From Symsagittifera roscoffensis (Eukaryota > Xenacoelomorpha > Acoela > Convolutidae), in assembly GCF_963678635.1 (NCBI RefSeq), contig NC_087062.1, forward strand, positions 75,262,349 to 75,326,348: DNA of 64,000 nt, read 5' to 3'. The notes below the pieces were generated by a model. It was given only the letters and a program-made list of their open reading frames with translations, searched no databases and had not been told where the DNA came from. Shown in pieces: positions 25,976-36,550 of this stretch. Within the stretch, counting starts at the first letter, position 1; each line of letters begins with the position of its first letter. The position numbers and the translations under genes are program-made.

Positions 25976-26014
25976 AATTCGACCCACCACGAGATAATTC
26001 TAGATCCGCGCCTG
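25976..26014. mobile_element. Truncated hAT-type MITE end
   Basis: Retains a right terminus (TCTAGATCCGCGCCTG) joined to a short internal piece (TTCGACCCACCACGAG) that also occurs in the full-length MITEs. No left terminus or matching 8-bp duplication was found. Confidence 0.5.
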
Positions 26015-26404
26015 ACCACAACCCTAATGACTTTTTTGTTTATGCCGATCATCATCAATTACTTTGCATCTAGAACGCATTAATGAAAGCTGATGTACCT
26101 TTTATGTAAGAACTGGTAAATGCAGTTGTATATGTTTAATTATTAGTACTGATTAGATGGTTAATACATTTAATCAGTACTAATACATTAGATGCAAATT
26201 AGTCGATGTGAATAGGCGGAAACTAAATTAAAGTTCAGAAAAACTAGGGCGATGAACGATTTCGAGAGTTGAGCGCATTTTGATCGCTGGACATTCAGGA
26301 GGGTCGAAAAATGTGGGTAAACTTGAAACGTAAATAATTTACTATTTTCGCATCAATTATATAATGCTAGGGGACAGGCCTAATAGGAATAGATTGTCGA
26401 TTAG

Positions 26405-26777
26405 CATGGTGGAATCCCTCAAGCGCGAAGGACCGAATGCGTGAAAATACAAATCAACCAATCAGATTTCAGTAATCTAAAATTTAGAAAGAAAGTAAAC
26501 AACTCCAGGGACTGGAGTATTGATATTGGCCGAATATAAAAACGGCAGAAATATGCAAAATTTTCAAAATGTCACTGACCGCCGCCGAATAGAAATTTTA
26601 TATTTCAAGGGTTTCATCATGAAAGAAGCAAAATACTGCTTCATTTAGTTATTTTTAATTGAATGGCAATTGCTTCTTTTTAGAAATTGACTTTCGGCTA
26701 ATTTTGTTTTCGGTCCTTCGCTCACAAGTCTTTTCGCGCATTCGGTCCTTCGCGCATGAGAATAGCCCCCAATTAGC
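26405..26777 (-). repeat. Orphan inverted copy of part of the array unit
   Basis: The reverse complement matches array bases around 9940-10310: GGGGGCTATTCTCATGCGCG, GGACCGA...GCCGAAAGTCAATTT, ATTTTGCTTC, GCGGCGGTCAGTGACA and TCGGTCAATATCAATACT. It lies outside the array and is moderately diverged. Confidence 0.9.
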
Positions 26778-26924
26778 ATGCCCACCCGCATTAGCAAAAA
26801 TAAGATTGCAATCGACTATAATCGATTTTTTTACAGATTTTCTACTAGTTAAAAGTCGATTGTATGCAACCCAATTAGACACTAAAATGGATAATATAGG
26901 AATTTTATACAGTTCAGAAAAATC

Positions 26925-27190
26925 AATTTTATAGTCTAGAAAATTATTTTTTTGCGGTATAGAATCGGTATAGAATCTGTATAGAATCTGTATAAAATCG
27001 ATTATAATCGATTGTAAAGCATCTTCTAAGGACCCAAAAAAAATTGATTTTATAGTCTAGAAAATGGATTTTTTTTTGCGGTATAAAATCTGTATAGAAG
27101 CTTTATAAAATCGATTGTAATGCATTTTCTAAGGACCCAAAAAAAACTAATTATATTGTCTAAAAAATGAATTATATCGTCTAAAAAAGT
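26925..27190 (+). repeat. Tandem repeat, about 120-bp unit, 2-plus copies
   Basis: TTTTATAGTCTAGAAAAT, GCGGTATA(A/G)AATC, TAAAATCGATT and TCTAAGGACCCAAAAAAAA recur in the same order. Inside the first copy GTATAGAATCT is itself repeated. Confidence 0.75.
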
Positions 27191-28557
27191 GATTTTTCTT
27201 ACTCTTAGTAGCATGCTGTTTGAAGATTTAAAACAAAAGTTGAATTCAAACTAAAAGACCCAAATTCAAGAAAATCATCGATATAAACAAGACTCGGTCA
27301 CAAACATCTGCAATAAAATCATGAAAATCATCAATATAAACAAAATTTTGGGCAAAAACATGTAACCTTTTTAGGTAAACTGAAAGCAATAATAGTTTCG
27401 TAAAACAATTTAGTGTTTCCAACAGCATCTTCAATCCATAAAACTTCGATTTGTTTTGTAGCTTGAATTAGTTCAAGGAGTTTTAATTTTCTAAATTTAA
27501 CCCATCAAGCCTCTATAGTTTGAAAACTTCAAATTATTTCGATAGCAAAAATCGCTTTTCAAAATTTAGGTTTTTTAAGCTTTGCTTATCAATCGATGAA
27601 ACTGCCAACTAATTCAAGTTTTTCACACCTTGAATCTGTTCTCAAAATTAGATTTTTTTTGTGATCAATTTCTTTTTTCTATAGCAAACACATCAGAAAA
27701 TGAAGCTCATGAAAACTTCAAAATGCTTCGAAATGAATCGATTTGCAAAAAATGAAATTTAAGCAAGCTTTTAAGCAACAATTCAAATTCAAGTGCAGTT
27801 TCCCTGTCGCAGAAATTGCAAAAATCTCAAACTAAGTTTTGGCTATTTTACTAAAGAACAGAGAGTTTCTTCGTGTTTTCTTAGTTCGTCCTAAGAAGGA
27901 TCACAAAATGCTGAGGACAAAACATTACCAGGTCTGAAACAATCAATTTTAAAAATTTCAAGAAAAAACCAGATCTAAAACGTTGCGCCCAATAGCCCCT
28001 CTAACTTAACACCTGAAGCTAAATTGATTCTTTCAGTTAATGTATAAGATTATCACCAACAAAAACCGTTGCCTAGCATGCCGAAAACAGTTTCATTAAT
28101 CAATTTTGGTGAGCTCATATGACCACAACTTCATCTGGAAAACAATTTATGCTCGCCAAAAACTATAAATATGGAGCAGCTATTAGGTCAACAATTTTTT
28201 GTACAAAAAATTTCAATGAGGAGAAGTTTCCTTAGCACTCAGAATTTCGATTACCACTTAAATTATTGCAGGGCAATTTAAAAAAACAAACACTTCATCT
28301 AGCTACCAACCGATTTGGGAAAGGTCAATGAACGCAAAGAAGCTGAAAAAAAAATGACTGACTTGTTTTTTGGAACAAATTCAACATTCAAAGTTCAAAG
28401 CAAGCAATTATGGAGTTACTGCTCCTTAAAATTAAAAAAATATATATTATTGACGCTATTGTGATAGAATAAACTCAATTTGAGAAACCTGGGTCAAATG
28501 TCAAAACTTCTATTCCACTGGGAAATCGTAAATTTAAAATTCACTTTTCAAACTATA

Positions 28558-28932
28558 CCTTGGTTCAAAAAAAGTGGCCGCTGAAATAATAGATTTTTCT
28601 AAGCATTGAGCAAACAAAATAATATAAGAAAATATGAGTCTGTTGCGTCTTTGTCTTGCCTATTCAGTCCCAGTCCATTTCTCCACAAATTTTCCTTCGT
28701 TTTCAAGACACTGGCCCAAACGCGTCGGGATAGAACCCATCAAATTTTTTCTTACCGCTGGCAAAATTACATGTTGAGATTCTTGAACATACTGAATTAG
28801 TTCGTCTTTTGTTTTCGGATTTTTCTTCTCAACAAAGGATTTAAGCATCATCCACACATTTTCCACTGGATTACTTTCGAGCTATACGCATTTTTCAAAA
28901 ATATTGCCGCGGCCATTTTTTTTGAACCAAGG
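28558..28932 (-). mobile_element. Internally deleted Tc1/mariner transposon with intact terminal inverted repeats
   Basis: Left end CCTTGGTTCAAAAAAAGTGG and right end, its inverse with one extra base in the T-tract, flank 375 bp. A TA dinucleotide (part of TATA) sits on both sides, the target duplication of the Tc1/mariner superfamily. The minus strand retains the C-terminal piece of a transposase. Confidence 0.88.
28660..28881 (-). pseudogene. Tc1/mariner transposase, C-terminal fragment
   Basis: About 70 residues read SNPVENVWMMLKSFVEKKNP, then ELIQYVQES and LMGSIPTRLGQCLENEG. The N-P-V-E-N-V-W block is the family motif around the third catalytic acidic residue of Tc1 DDE transposases, and the tail is the usual helical end. 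The DNA-binding region and the first two catalytic positions are gone, so it cannot act as a transposase. Confidence 0.88.
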
Positions 28933-29338
28933 TATAGACGCCGTTTAAGTTTTCCTTTTTTGCGTTATTTGCTTTTTTAAGCGAATTAGTTGGAATTGAA
29001 CTTAAAAAGAAATCAAACGTCAAACCGCAAAACGTCTTGGCGTGAACAAAGATTGAGTTCAATTTCCTGAAAAAAGGCAAAAAAATCAACTCTACTTCAT
29101 TAAGTGTCTTCACTGCATTCATTATCTTCTAGTAATTACCTTATCTGGCATTTAAAAAAAAATTTGGCACTCAAGTATTTTTATTTGTCGGCACTCATGA
29201 ACAAATTTTTTGGCACTGTTTCTACTTCAGCAAAGTTGAACTGAACTCTTTATAGTGAGCGAGGAAGACCAAATAAAAAAAATAACGGAACTTGAAGTGA
29301 AACTGACCTTGAACTTGAAGTTAATCAGAGATACTGAC

Positions 29339-29506
29339 CTTGACAGATTGGAAAGGTGTGAACATTTTGGCGGGCAACTGGACGTCAAGGTGGATGTAAT
29401 GGATGGAGTTGGATGACAAGTCCATCCAGTAAAGTCTGTTAGAGGTCAGATCCACTTGCAAACTGATGGGCTTAAAAATTGAACTGTTTTGTGTCATGTT
29501 GGATCC
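29339..29506 (-). CDS. LRP-like exon 9: propeller 1 YWTD blade
   Basis: Reads LQVDLTSNRLYWMDLSSNSI followed by HYIHLD, a clear YWTD blade with YWMD. It is preceded by two N-glycosylation sequons (NMT and NSS). The acceptor is AACTCCAG and the donor AAG|GTCAGT, phase 0 at both ends. A hAT-type MITE sits 64 bp upstream, in the intron. Confidence 0.92.
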
Positions 29507-29570
29507 CTGGAGTTAATGAATAGGCGCTTTTTGGAAAAAAAATCTTGCAACACCGAAATAATTGAGAAAG

Positions 29571-29981
29571 CACCAGCGGATGTAGGGGTGGGGGTGCGGC
29601 ACCCCCCTCAGGGATTCGACCCTCTGTCGACCCCCAAAGGGCCCCCCTTTGTACTATTTTAAGATATCCATTTTTGGCTTACTGACCCTAAAATTTTTCT
29701 AAAGTTGCTTTTGGCGCCAAAATATACTAATTTTAAGGGGGGAGCGCGTGCCGAAAAAACGCGATTTTTGGTCAAATTTTTCCAAAAGTGCTTAAAAACT
29801 CCTTTTTGGCCTGTTTTTACAAAAATCTGCCTGCGGCGCAAAAAATTTGGTAAAAATGGGGTCCTTATAGTGATTTGGGAGAGCTCAGAAAATCATTTTG
29901 GTCGACATAACAAAAGTTCGACAAAAATTTTGAAATTTTTTTGAAAATCCGCCCCTCCAGAAAATCTTAGATCCGCCCCTG
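29571..29981. mobile_element. hAT-type MITE, 411 bp, with 8-bp target duplication
   Basis: Termini are CACCAGCGGATGTAGG on the left and CTTAGATCCGCCCCTG on the right, an imperfect inverted pair of the CAGGGGCGGATC type seen in hAT elements. Flanks TGAGAAAG (29563-29570) and CGAGAAAG (29982-29989) match at 7 of 8 bases. No transposase ORF. It lies in the intron between LRP exons 8 and 9. Confidence 0.88.
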
Positions 29982-30321
29982 CGAGAAAGTGAAATATTTT
30001 TAACGCTCAGGAGAGCTTTGAATGAGAATTCTCAGCTTCGAATAAGTAGAAAAAATATCGAAATTTTTCAGAAGTCTCTCAGGCGCAAACCTTACATCAT
30101 TGAACATTAAAATTTAACCTTTTAGATGCAAAATCGAGGCATTAGGATAGGGTACAAAATGTCAATTAATTCTTTGAAAATTGCGATACAGAACGCTAAA
30201 AACATTACACATGAAGATATCGATTTTTTAGAGAAAACGCCTCCTAAAGAAGTTGAACACTGACATGATGTTCTAAATTTGAGCTACTAATAGTAAATTG
30301 AATAAAATGAAGGTTGTTTAC

Positions 30322-30630
30322 CATGAATACATGTTGACTCAAAGCGATTCGCCTATTAGATCCGGACAGATCACAGGCCACAATCTGCCCACTATATACT
30401 CCCTCTCTGCCTTTCACACTGTAGAACACCTTCTGCACAGCAGCACGAGGCTCCACCGCCACCGAAGTGGCCATGTGAAGACTGGCTAACTTCACCACTC
30501 CCGACCCGTCCAGGTTCATCATGTTCAGACTGCGGTAGTCTGGAGTTGGGGCCTGGACCAGGTAGTAGATGTGCTCATTAATCCAATCCACTGCTAATTC
30601 AGAGTACGCGTCTACTCCATTGATGGTGTG
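30322..30630 (-). CDS. LRP-like exon 8: propeller 1 blades
   Basis: Contains two blade cores: LAVDWINEHIYYLVQAP, with a downstream MNLDGSGVVKL, and VAVEPRAAVQKVFYSV, followed by IVACDLSGSNRRIAL. This matches the YWTD repeat pattern of LDL-receptor family propellers. The acceptor is GATTCCAG and the donor ATG|GTAAAC, phase 0 at both ends. It is 103 codons long. Confidence 0.92.
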
Positions 30631-30992
30631 CTGGAATCAAAATCAAACGATATGTGAACTTTATAGGCCGAACAATTTTAAACCGAGGCAAATGTTAAAC
30701 CGAGAGTATAATCTCAAACTGTTACACATGGTTATTTGGTTCAGTCTCTTCAAAGTATTTTAATAGCAGTTTCCATAACATTGTAATTGAGGCATATTTT
30801 TTGTGCCTGACAAACAAATATGATGAATTAAAACGTTCGGATCAATTGCAGACCTGGTGATGACAATTCACACAAAAATCTCTCTGAATGATACACTTAA
30901 CTAAATTATTCTGGGGAGTGCGAAGGTAAGATGAGTTTCAAGTAGGTGGATGATTCCAATGACTGAACTCCCTTTTGTTTCGTACGACTCAC

Positions 30993-31159
30993 CAGAATAG
31001 TGTGATCTTGGATGATATGAAGTTCCATGGCGGTGGATATGAAGAGAGTGAGGTGCTCGCTCTCCTCTCCAGTCCCTTCCACTTGCCCCTCCCCTTTAAG
31101 AGACCAGACTTGCTTCACATTCTTAATCTCAGCGTCCATTTGCAGATAAGTGTAGAACA
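30993..31159 (-). CDS. LRP-like exon 7: propeller 1
   Basis: Reads FYTYLQMDAEIKNVKQVWSL, an acidic glycine-rich loop, then LTLFISTAMELHIIQDHTIL. These are propeller strands, with less conserved YWTD motifs than the following exons. The acceptor is CTATTTCAG and the donor CTG|GTGAGT. It enters in phase 1 and leaves in phase 0. Confidence 0.85.
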
Positions 31160-31776
31160 CTGAAATAGAGAAAAATGCGCACTATTTAAACATGAAAACG
31201 GAATTTACCAGAACCATTTAGGAATGTTTAAAGAAAAAAAATTAAGGAAACAAACTCATTTCAGTGCTTCTCACATTTTCAACTTAATTTAGTCTAAAAT
31301 TAGTGTTGGCTTTAAAAAAATTCCCGTGGAGTAGTCATTTACCAGCAAAACTGGTAGTCCACCAAATTGGTGGTTAAAAAACATGTACCTAAAATGTATG
31401 TTCTTTTTAAAAACTTTTAAAAATATACGTACAAAAATGTACGCGTTTTCGGAAAAATTTGTCAAAAATTGTCGGTGAAATTTTTGCCAAAAGTCTCTGC
31501 GGACAAGACTTCATCTGAACGAAGCTCAGCTTCGAACCCCTAGACTCTTGACTGAGAGACTCAGGTCTCATACAACCCCGGCGTTTACACCAACTGTTAT
31601 CGATAACAAAAAAATATAAAGTCATAACTTGTCCGATTATAACTAACTGACTAGTGGACTTATTACTCATCTTAAACATGTCAGCCTCCATAAACAACCT
31701 TGTAAAGCCACTTCCCTCACAATAAATTTGTTTGTATTATAGTAAAGATGAGTTGAAGCAAAACGATGCGTCGAAC

Positions 31777-31977
31777 CTCCTGCCTGTTCCACACGTAGCA
31801 GTCGCCTGCCACTGGTGACGAACATCTCCGTCTTCTCTGGCTCATTAATGCGACAGTGTTTTCCATTGGGGGCCAGCTGGAACCCCTCTGGACATGTGCA
31901 GGTGAATGAGCCCTCTTTGTTCACACACTTGTAGCTACAGTAGTCCCCCTCACTCCCACTAGCACACTCGTCAACGT
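31777..31977 (-). CDS. LRP-like exon 6: calcium-binding EGF and start of propeller 1
   Basis: Begins DVDECASGSEGDYCSYKCVN, continues SFTCTCPEGFQLAPNGKHC, a calcium-binding EGF-like module with the DxDEC start. It then enters the first blade of a YWTD propeller (EMFVTSGRRLLRVEQAG). The acceptor is CTGTTCAG and the donor GGAG|GTTCGA. Phases are 1 and 1. The 8.4-kb intron upstream of it contains the gypsy retrotransposon, which lies in the same orientation as this gene. Confidence 0.92.
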
Positions 31978-32144
31978 CTGAACAGATTCATAACATGGTC
32001 TTGCAGTTTTTCACGCAACGTACAGCTGTTGAAGTAGCCGCGGAGCTATTTTTCGACCCCGCGACTAAATTTTTGACCGTGCCGCGACAACCTTTTCGAC
32101 CGCCGCGACTAACTTAAGACCGCCGCGACCAAGATAAGGTTATT
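31978..32144. repeat. Degenerate CGACCGCCGCGAC repeat next to LRP exon 6
   Basis: At 32028-32135, CCGCGAC with TTTTCGACC or TTAAGACC recurs about five times at roughly 20-bp spacing. It is GC-rich against an AT-rich background. The 224-bp direct repeat beside the retrotransposon starts where this ends and contains related CGACCAC motifs. Confidence 0.65.
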
Positions 32145-32368
32145 CCAGACACTCAAAACACGACTAATTTGTTCGACCACAGCGACTGAGAAACGCTATT
32201 TCCAGAATTTTTCTGCGACTTAAAACAGTGTAAAGACTTTGAATTTTCGGTCGCGGACCTCGACCCGGGTCGAACTAGTCACCGAATGACCTCTAGTTTA
32301 TTCACATGCTCAATTCAAAACACGTTCGCGTTAGATTCTGATCCCAGGAGCAATCACGACTCAAAATT
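32145..32368 (+). repeat. Left copy of the ~224-bp direct repeat flanking the gypsy element
   Basis: Starts CCAGACACTCAAAACACG and ends ACGACTCAAAATT, directly against the outer edge of the left LTR. It matches 38400-38622 with about 7 substitutions and one 2-bp gap. Confidence 0.93.
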
Positions 32369-32567
32369 TGAAAAGACTTGTTGTGCAGTATTTAATTCCA
32401 ATAAAGATAATCAATTGATCTTGAAAAGTTAACAATAAGAGTGGTTATCAATATTATCCAAGGGTGACAGACTGTTCCAAGGACAGCACCTGCTAATAGA
32501 TTAATAAGCACCACGAATGAGAGTTGATTGACAGCTTGCAATTTGAACTAAATAACACTATACGACA
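32369..32567 (-). repeat. 3' LTR of the gypsy element
   Basis: In element orientation it starts TGTCGTATAGTG and ends GTCTTTTCA (TG...CA). It differs from the other LTR at 7 bases and one 1-bp indel. It is followed on the internal side by the polypurine tract. Confidence 0.93.
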
Positions 32568-32821
32568 CTTCCCCTTGAATAGATGAAACTTTAGATGACT
32601 GAAAATTTAATGACAACATGTTGATTAAGAATTGCTGGTAAGAAAAATACTGAGTGCTTATTTAGAGAATGAATTACAACTTTACTGACAACGATTTTTA
32701 TCAACTAAAATTCACTTAGCAGTGATGGCGTTTGAGTTTAGTCAATTAAGACCGACCCTCTCCCTGGGCTAAATAGGCTAATAGTTTTGTTTTATGGTTC
32801 AGTTTGAATTTTCCTTTTAGA

Positions 32822-34470
32822 CTACTTCTTTCCCTCCTTTTCGCTCTGATTGATGAAATCAATCATTACCCCTCCCATTTTGGTCACCGCCGTTCTTTTT
32901 CTCACGCTTTTTCTCGATGCTATAGATCCCGGGTCGTCCTGGCTATCGTCCTGACTGCTAGAAGATACCAGTCTGGCCTTCTTTGACGGTCCTTTCTTTT
33001 TGCTGGGTGCTTGAGTTGGTTGGTCCCCTGGATTAGATGTAGCCGGATCCTTTGGATTTCTATTCAAATCGCCACTGCGTGCTGGAATGGTTTCTTGGTC
33101 GCTTCCACTATCTGCGTCCCTTTATTGCATTTCCGTTGGATCTGCTTGCGCTGTTGAAACCTCCGCGGATGGTTATTTCGTTCGTTTGACCGAAATAATC
33201 GGCAGATCGTCAGTGTCTTCCGAATCAGAACCACTGTTCTCAAATCGGCGGCCGCTTTTCTCCCGTTGTTGCTTCTGTGGAGCAATCCTCTTCGTCGCTC
33301 GCTCTTTAACTTCCCGCGGAGTTGGTGGTAGTACAATCGATTTTGATCCTGTTTTAATCTTCTCTGGCTTAGATTTTGTGGCCACCCCCGATTTCCTAAG
33401 CACAACCCCATTATTTAAAGTCAACGTATGAGCGCTTTCTGATTTAATTTTCGAATGAAGCTGTTTATACCTTTTGCGGTTGCAATTTCCAGTTCGCTGG
33501 AATAACAATCCAGAAGGTCTTGGTTGTCCACTGGGGCCCGCGGATTTAAAATTTGACGGTTCGTCATCTTGGTTGGTTGACTGATCAGGGGTCAGTCGGC
33601 GTGCGTGGCTCCTGTTGCTTATGTCATACGCTAAGTCCAATCGTACGGCCCAGTTTGTGTCTGCAGGGTGTGGCATATCGTTGGCATTTGGGTCAGCGTT
33701 ATCTAAACAAGCATTTTTCGTTTTTATAACCCGCGACCAATCCAGATTTTGCAGAGATGGTTTTTTTGTAAGGTTTCGTAAGACCGTGTTCGCTTCTCGT
33801 CCATGATGCGCCTCGAATGGCGAGATTTTTAATGTTGCTTTCTTCGAAAATCTGAGAGCGCCAAGGGCTCTTTCGATCATTTTTTCCAAGGATTCGGGTT
33901 GTTTTTCTTGGACAAACGTCAGGATGGAACTTTTAAGACTACCTCTGGTGCGCTCCACGCATCCAGTTGCCCGGTGATCATTAACAGGTGATTTTATTAT
34001 CTCAATGCCCTCCCCATTATAGAATGCTTTAATTTCAATCGACATAAAACTCGTACCCTGATCCACGCGAATTTTCCTTGGCACTCCATGATTTGTTATA
34101 TAGGTTTTCAAAAACCATAGTATTTTATCAGATCGATTATTTCCACAGACCATTGCCGAAGGCCAACGAGAAAACCGATCAACCGCCACTAACACATACT
34201 TCCGGGATTCATTTAAGTAGTTAATGGGCCCCTAAAAATCCACTTGAACTGATTCATTTGGTTCCTTCGGTTCAGGTATATTTCCCGGCTGATTTTTTCT
34301 TAAGATCGTTTTTAAGTTCTTACTGGCGGCGGTGCATTCAGGACAGTCCTCAGCTATTGAAGCCATTGATCGATAAATATACGGGTACTAAACATCTTTC
34401 GCCGCATCAAACATGTTGGATTTTCCGTGATGATATGCATGAATTCTATTGTTAATCGCAGTTTGTAAGT
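32822..34470 (-). pseudogene. gypsy integrase and C-terminal tail, broken
   Basis: An HHCC zinc-binding region lies near 34290-34440 and ends DCPECTAASKNLK. The core follows, with AVDRFSRWPS near 34190, VDQGTSF near 34060 and CVERTRGS near 33945, giving the D, D and E catalytic positions. Then comes a long, basic, serine-rich tail. In-frame stops are at 34388-34390 (in the zinc region) and 34232-34234 (just before the core). The tail is shifted in frame near 33170-33070. The longest intact piece is 340 codons (34195-33173). Known role of the family: joins the element cDNA to host DNA. Confidence 0.92.
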
Positions 34471-34515
34471 TCATAGTTATAACAAGTTTTTCATCCATCC
34501 ACACTACGTTCTTCT

Positions 34516-35136
34516 TCACCGAAAAATCGTTAACAAATGAGAATAATAACGATTCATAGCATTAATTTTGTCATGAATGTTAGGATCCTGAGTAACTATA
34601 AGGTCGCGAATTGCGCTCAACTGGGGGTCAGAAACATAATTGGACTCAATGAATTTTAGGTTAATCAAATCCGGTAATGAAGTGATTTTATTAACAATCT
34701 TGCAATTCCGAGGGATGATTGACATACATACTGAAGTTGGATCCACGGGTGGTATTGTTTCAGCTTTGAATGCCGAAGGTAACGAGAGTGTGGTATTAGT
34801 CCGAACTGATTTGGTTACTTTAGTAATAGTTTCCAAGGATACGGTGTTCTTGGAAATTTCTGCAATTTCATCACTACTACTGTTTACACTTGGGTGCTGC
34901 TGTAAAAATTGTTGCCATTTCCTCATTTTTTTGTCCATTTCGATTCGAGATACTGAATTTTTAGATGTATTCGGGAGATTTAAACAACTTTGTTTTGATT
35001 GAATAATAGCACCAACTAATTTTCCGCGTATTTTGCGTAGCCGTCGGTCCGAGCCATGTGTTCGATTCTGATTGGTCGATTCTCGCTCACATGGCTTTCC
35101 GCCCTCTACCGGTTCATTTCGTGACCAAACTTTCAA
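34516..35136 (-). pseudogene. gypsy pol spacer region between RNase H and integrase
   Basis: An open stretch of 206 codons, rich in Ser, Thr, Asn and Lys, lies between the RNase H and integrase regions. I recognise no domain. Near its end, PDLINLKFIESNYVSDPQLS and later NIHDKINAMNRYYSHL resemble the linker that precedes the integrase zinc finger in gypsy elements. Confidence 0.6.
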
Positions 35137-35249
35137 TCTATTTATAGATTGATTACTTTCCGCTTTGATATGCGGTCCCTTGGATTTAGAATTGGATGAT
35201 TTGTATCCCCTGGATGCATTGTTCTTATTGAACCCGAGAGCGGCACGAA

Positions 35250-36550
35250 TTAAGTTGATTTTGCCACAGTAAACATATTATCGTATATACTAATTGGCGT
35301 TGCTTCATTACATGGATGACGGGATAAATAATCTGCTAGCCCAATTTTTGCCCCTGGTTTGTGTTCAATTTGAAAATCTAAGGGAATGAGCCGATCTAAC
35401 CAACGCGTCAAACGGCTAAACATCGTCTTGTTCTTCTTCTTATTATCGTTCAAAAGAGAGATTAACGCTTTATGATCGGTCACAATTAAAAAATTCCGTC
35501 CCAATATATAATTCCAAAAATATTCAGCTCCCCACACGACTGCCAACATTTCCAATTCATTTGTTGAATATTTCTTTTCCGCTTCGTTAAGGTATTTTGA
35601 AGCGAACGAAATCGGTCTCCACCCCTCCGGTCCTAATTGTTCAAGCACAGAACCGAGCCCGTTATGACTTGCGTCGCAAACGATCCGAATATCCTTGTGG
35701 ATGTCGAAATGTTGCAATTCGTCAAATTTGGCCACTTGTTTTTTTAGATTTTCAAACGCATTTTGGCATTCAGAGGTTCAAATGTTTTCATTACTTCTAC
35801 TTAGTAATGGTCGCAACGGCGCAAATGATTCAGCTACCGCTGGCAAATACTTGTGGAGACTATGTATTGACCCCATGAACGACTTGAGTTGAGTCAAAGT
35901 TCGCGGCGGCGTTAATGCTTCGATCGGTTCGGTTTTCCGTACCAGGGGATTTTTTCCAGTTGATGTTATTTTGTGACCTAGCCACTCGCAATCCCGTTGT
36001 GCGAACTTGCATTTTGATAGTTTTAGAGACATATTTTCCTGATCCAGTTTTTTTTAGAATTTTCTCTACCGTTGCTATATGGTCGATCGCGGTTCCCTTG
36101 GATACAACCAGAATATCGTCGATGAACGCATGCGCCTGGGGATATTCCGCGAGAATGCATTCCATTGCGCGCTGAAATTCAGCTGGCATCGTAGTCAAAC
36201 CATACAATCCCGTCGATCGACCTCCGAGGAGAGAAAAATTACATAGTGGCAATTGACTATACGCATATGTCAGATCCATTGTTGTGAAAAATATATCTCC
36301 GGATTTTTTTTCCGCTAATCATTTGTCCTACTGTGTCCATTAACTCTTCGATGTTCGGCATTTGATATTTATTCTTATGCACTTGTTTATTTAGTTCTCA
36401 GGAGTCGAGTGCTAGTTTTACAGACCCATCCTTCTTTACCGTTATGACGATTGGGGACACAAAATATTTATCCGAGCATTCCGTCAGTTTTTCGGTATTC
36501 CCTTGTTTCAGTAGTTTATCGATTTCAGTATCCACTTTTTCTTGCAAGGT
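35250..36550 (-). pseudogene. gypsy reverse transcriptase and RNase H, broken
   Basis: RT pieces in order: VSPIVITVKKDGSVKLALD near 36400-36470, then TYAYSQLPL and LTTMPAEFQRAM near 36180-36270, then AFIDDILVVSKG near 36100-36130, which carries the catalytic aspartates. RNase H follows at 35735-35250 with VCDASHNGLGSVL and the LIVTDHKALISLL end. Frameshifts separate these pieces (near 36545, 36300, 36000 and 35780) and a TGA lies at 36398-36400. A few residues seem deleted between GGRSTG and LYGLTTMP. The family copies element RNA into DNA. Confidence 0.92.

Larger units (their letters stand above)
28340..29110 (+). repeat. Family-D interspersed repeat, copy 2 (split by a Tc1 remnant)
   Basis: Landmarks CAATTTGAGAAACC and GAACTTAAAAAGAAATCAAA, a CCGCAAAA run, GCGTGAACAAA and a CCTGAAAAAA tract match 41500-41790 and, for the second half, 18187-18345. 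The Tc1/mariner remnant at 28558-28932 interrupts this copy. Confidence 0.7.
25929..29338. other. Intron 9 region (between LRP exons 9 and 10)
   Basis: No exon recognised. It holds the orphan array fragment (26405-26777), a roughly 120-bp tandem repeat (26925-27190), a Tc1 remnant and the family-D repeat around it. About 27200-28330 is plain AT-rich DNA in which I see nothing. Confidence 0.7.
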
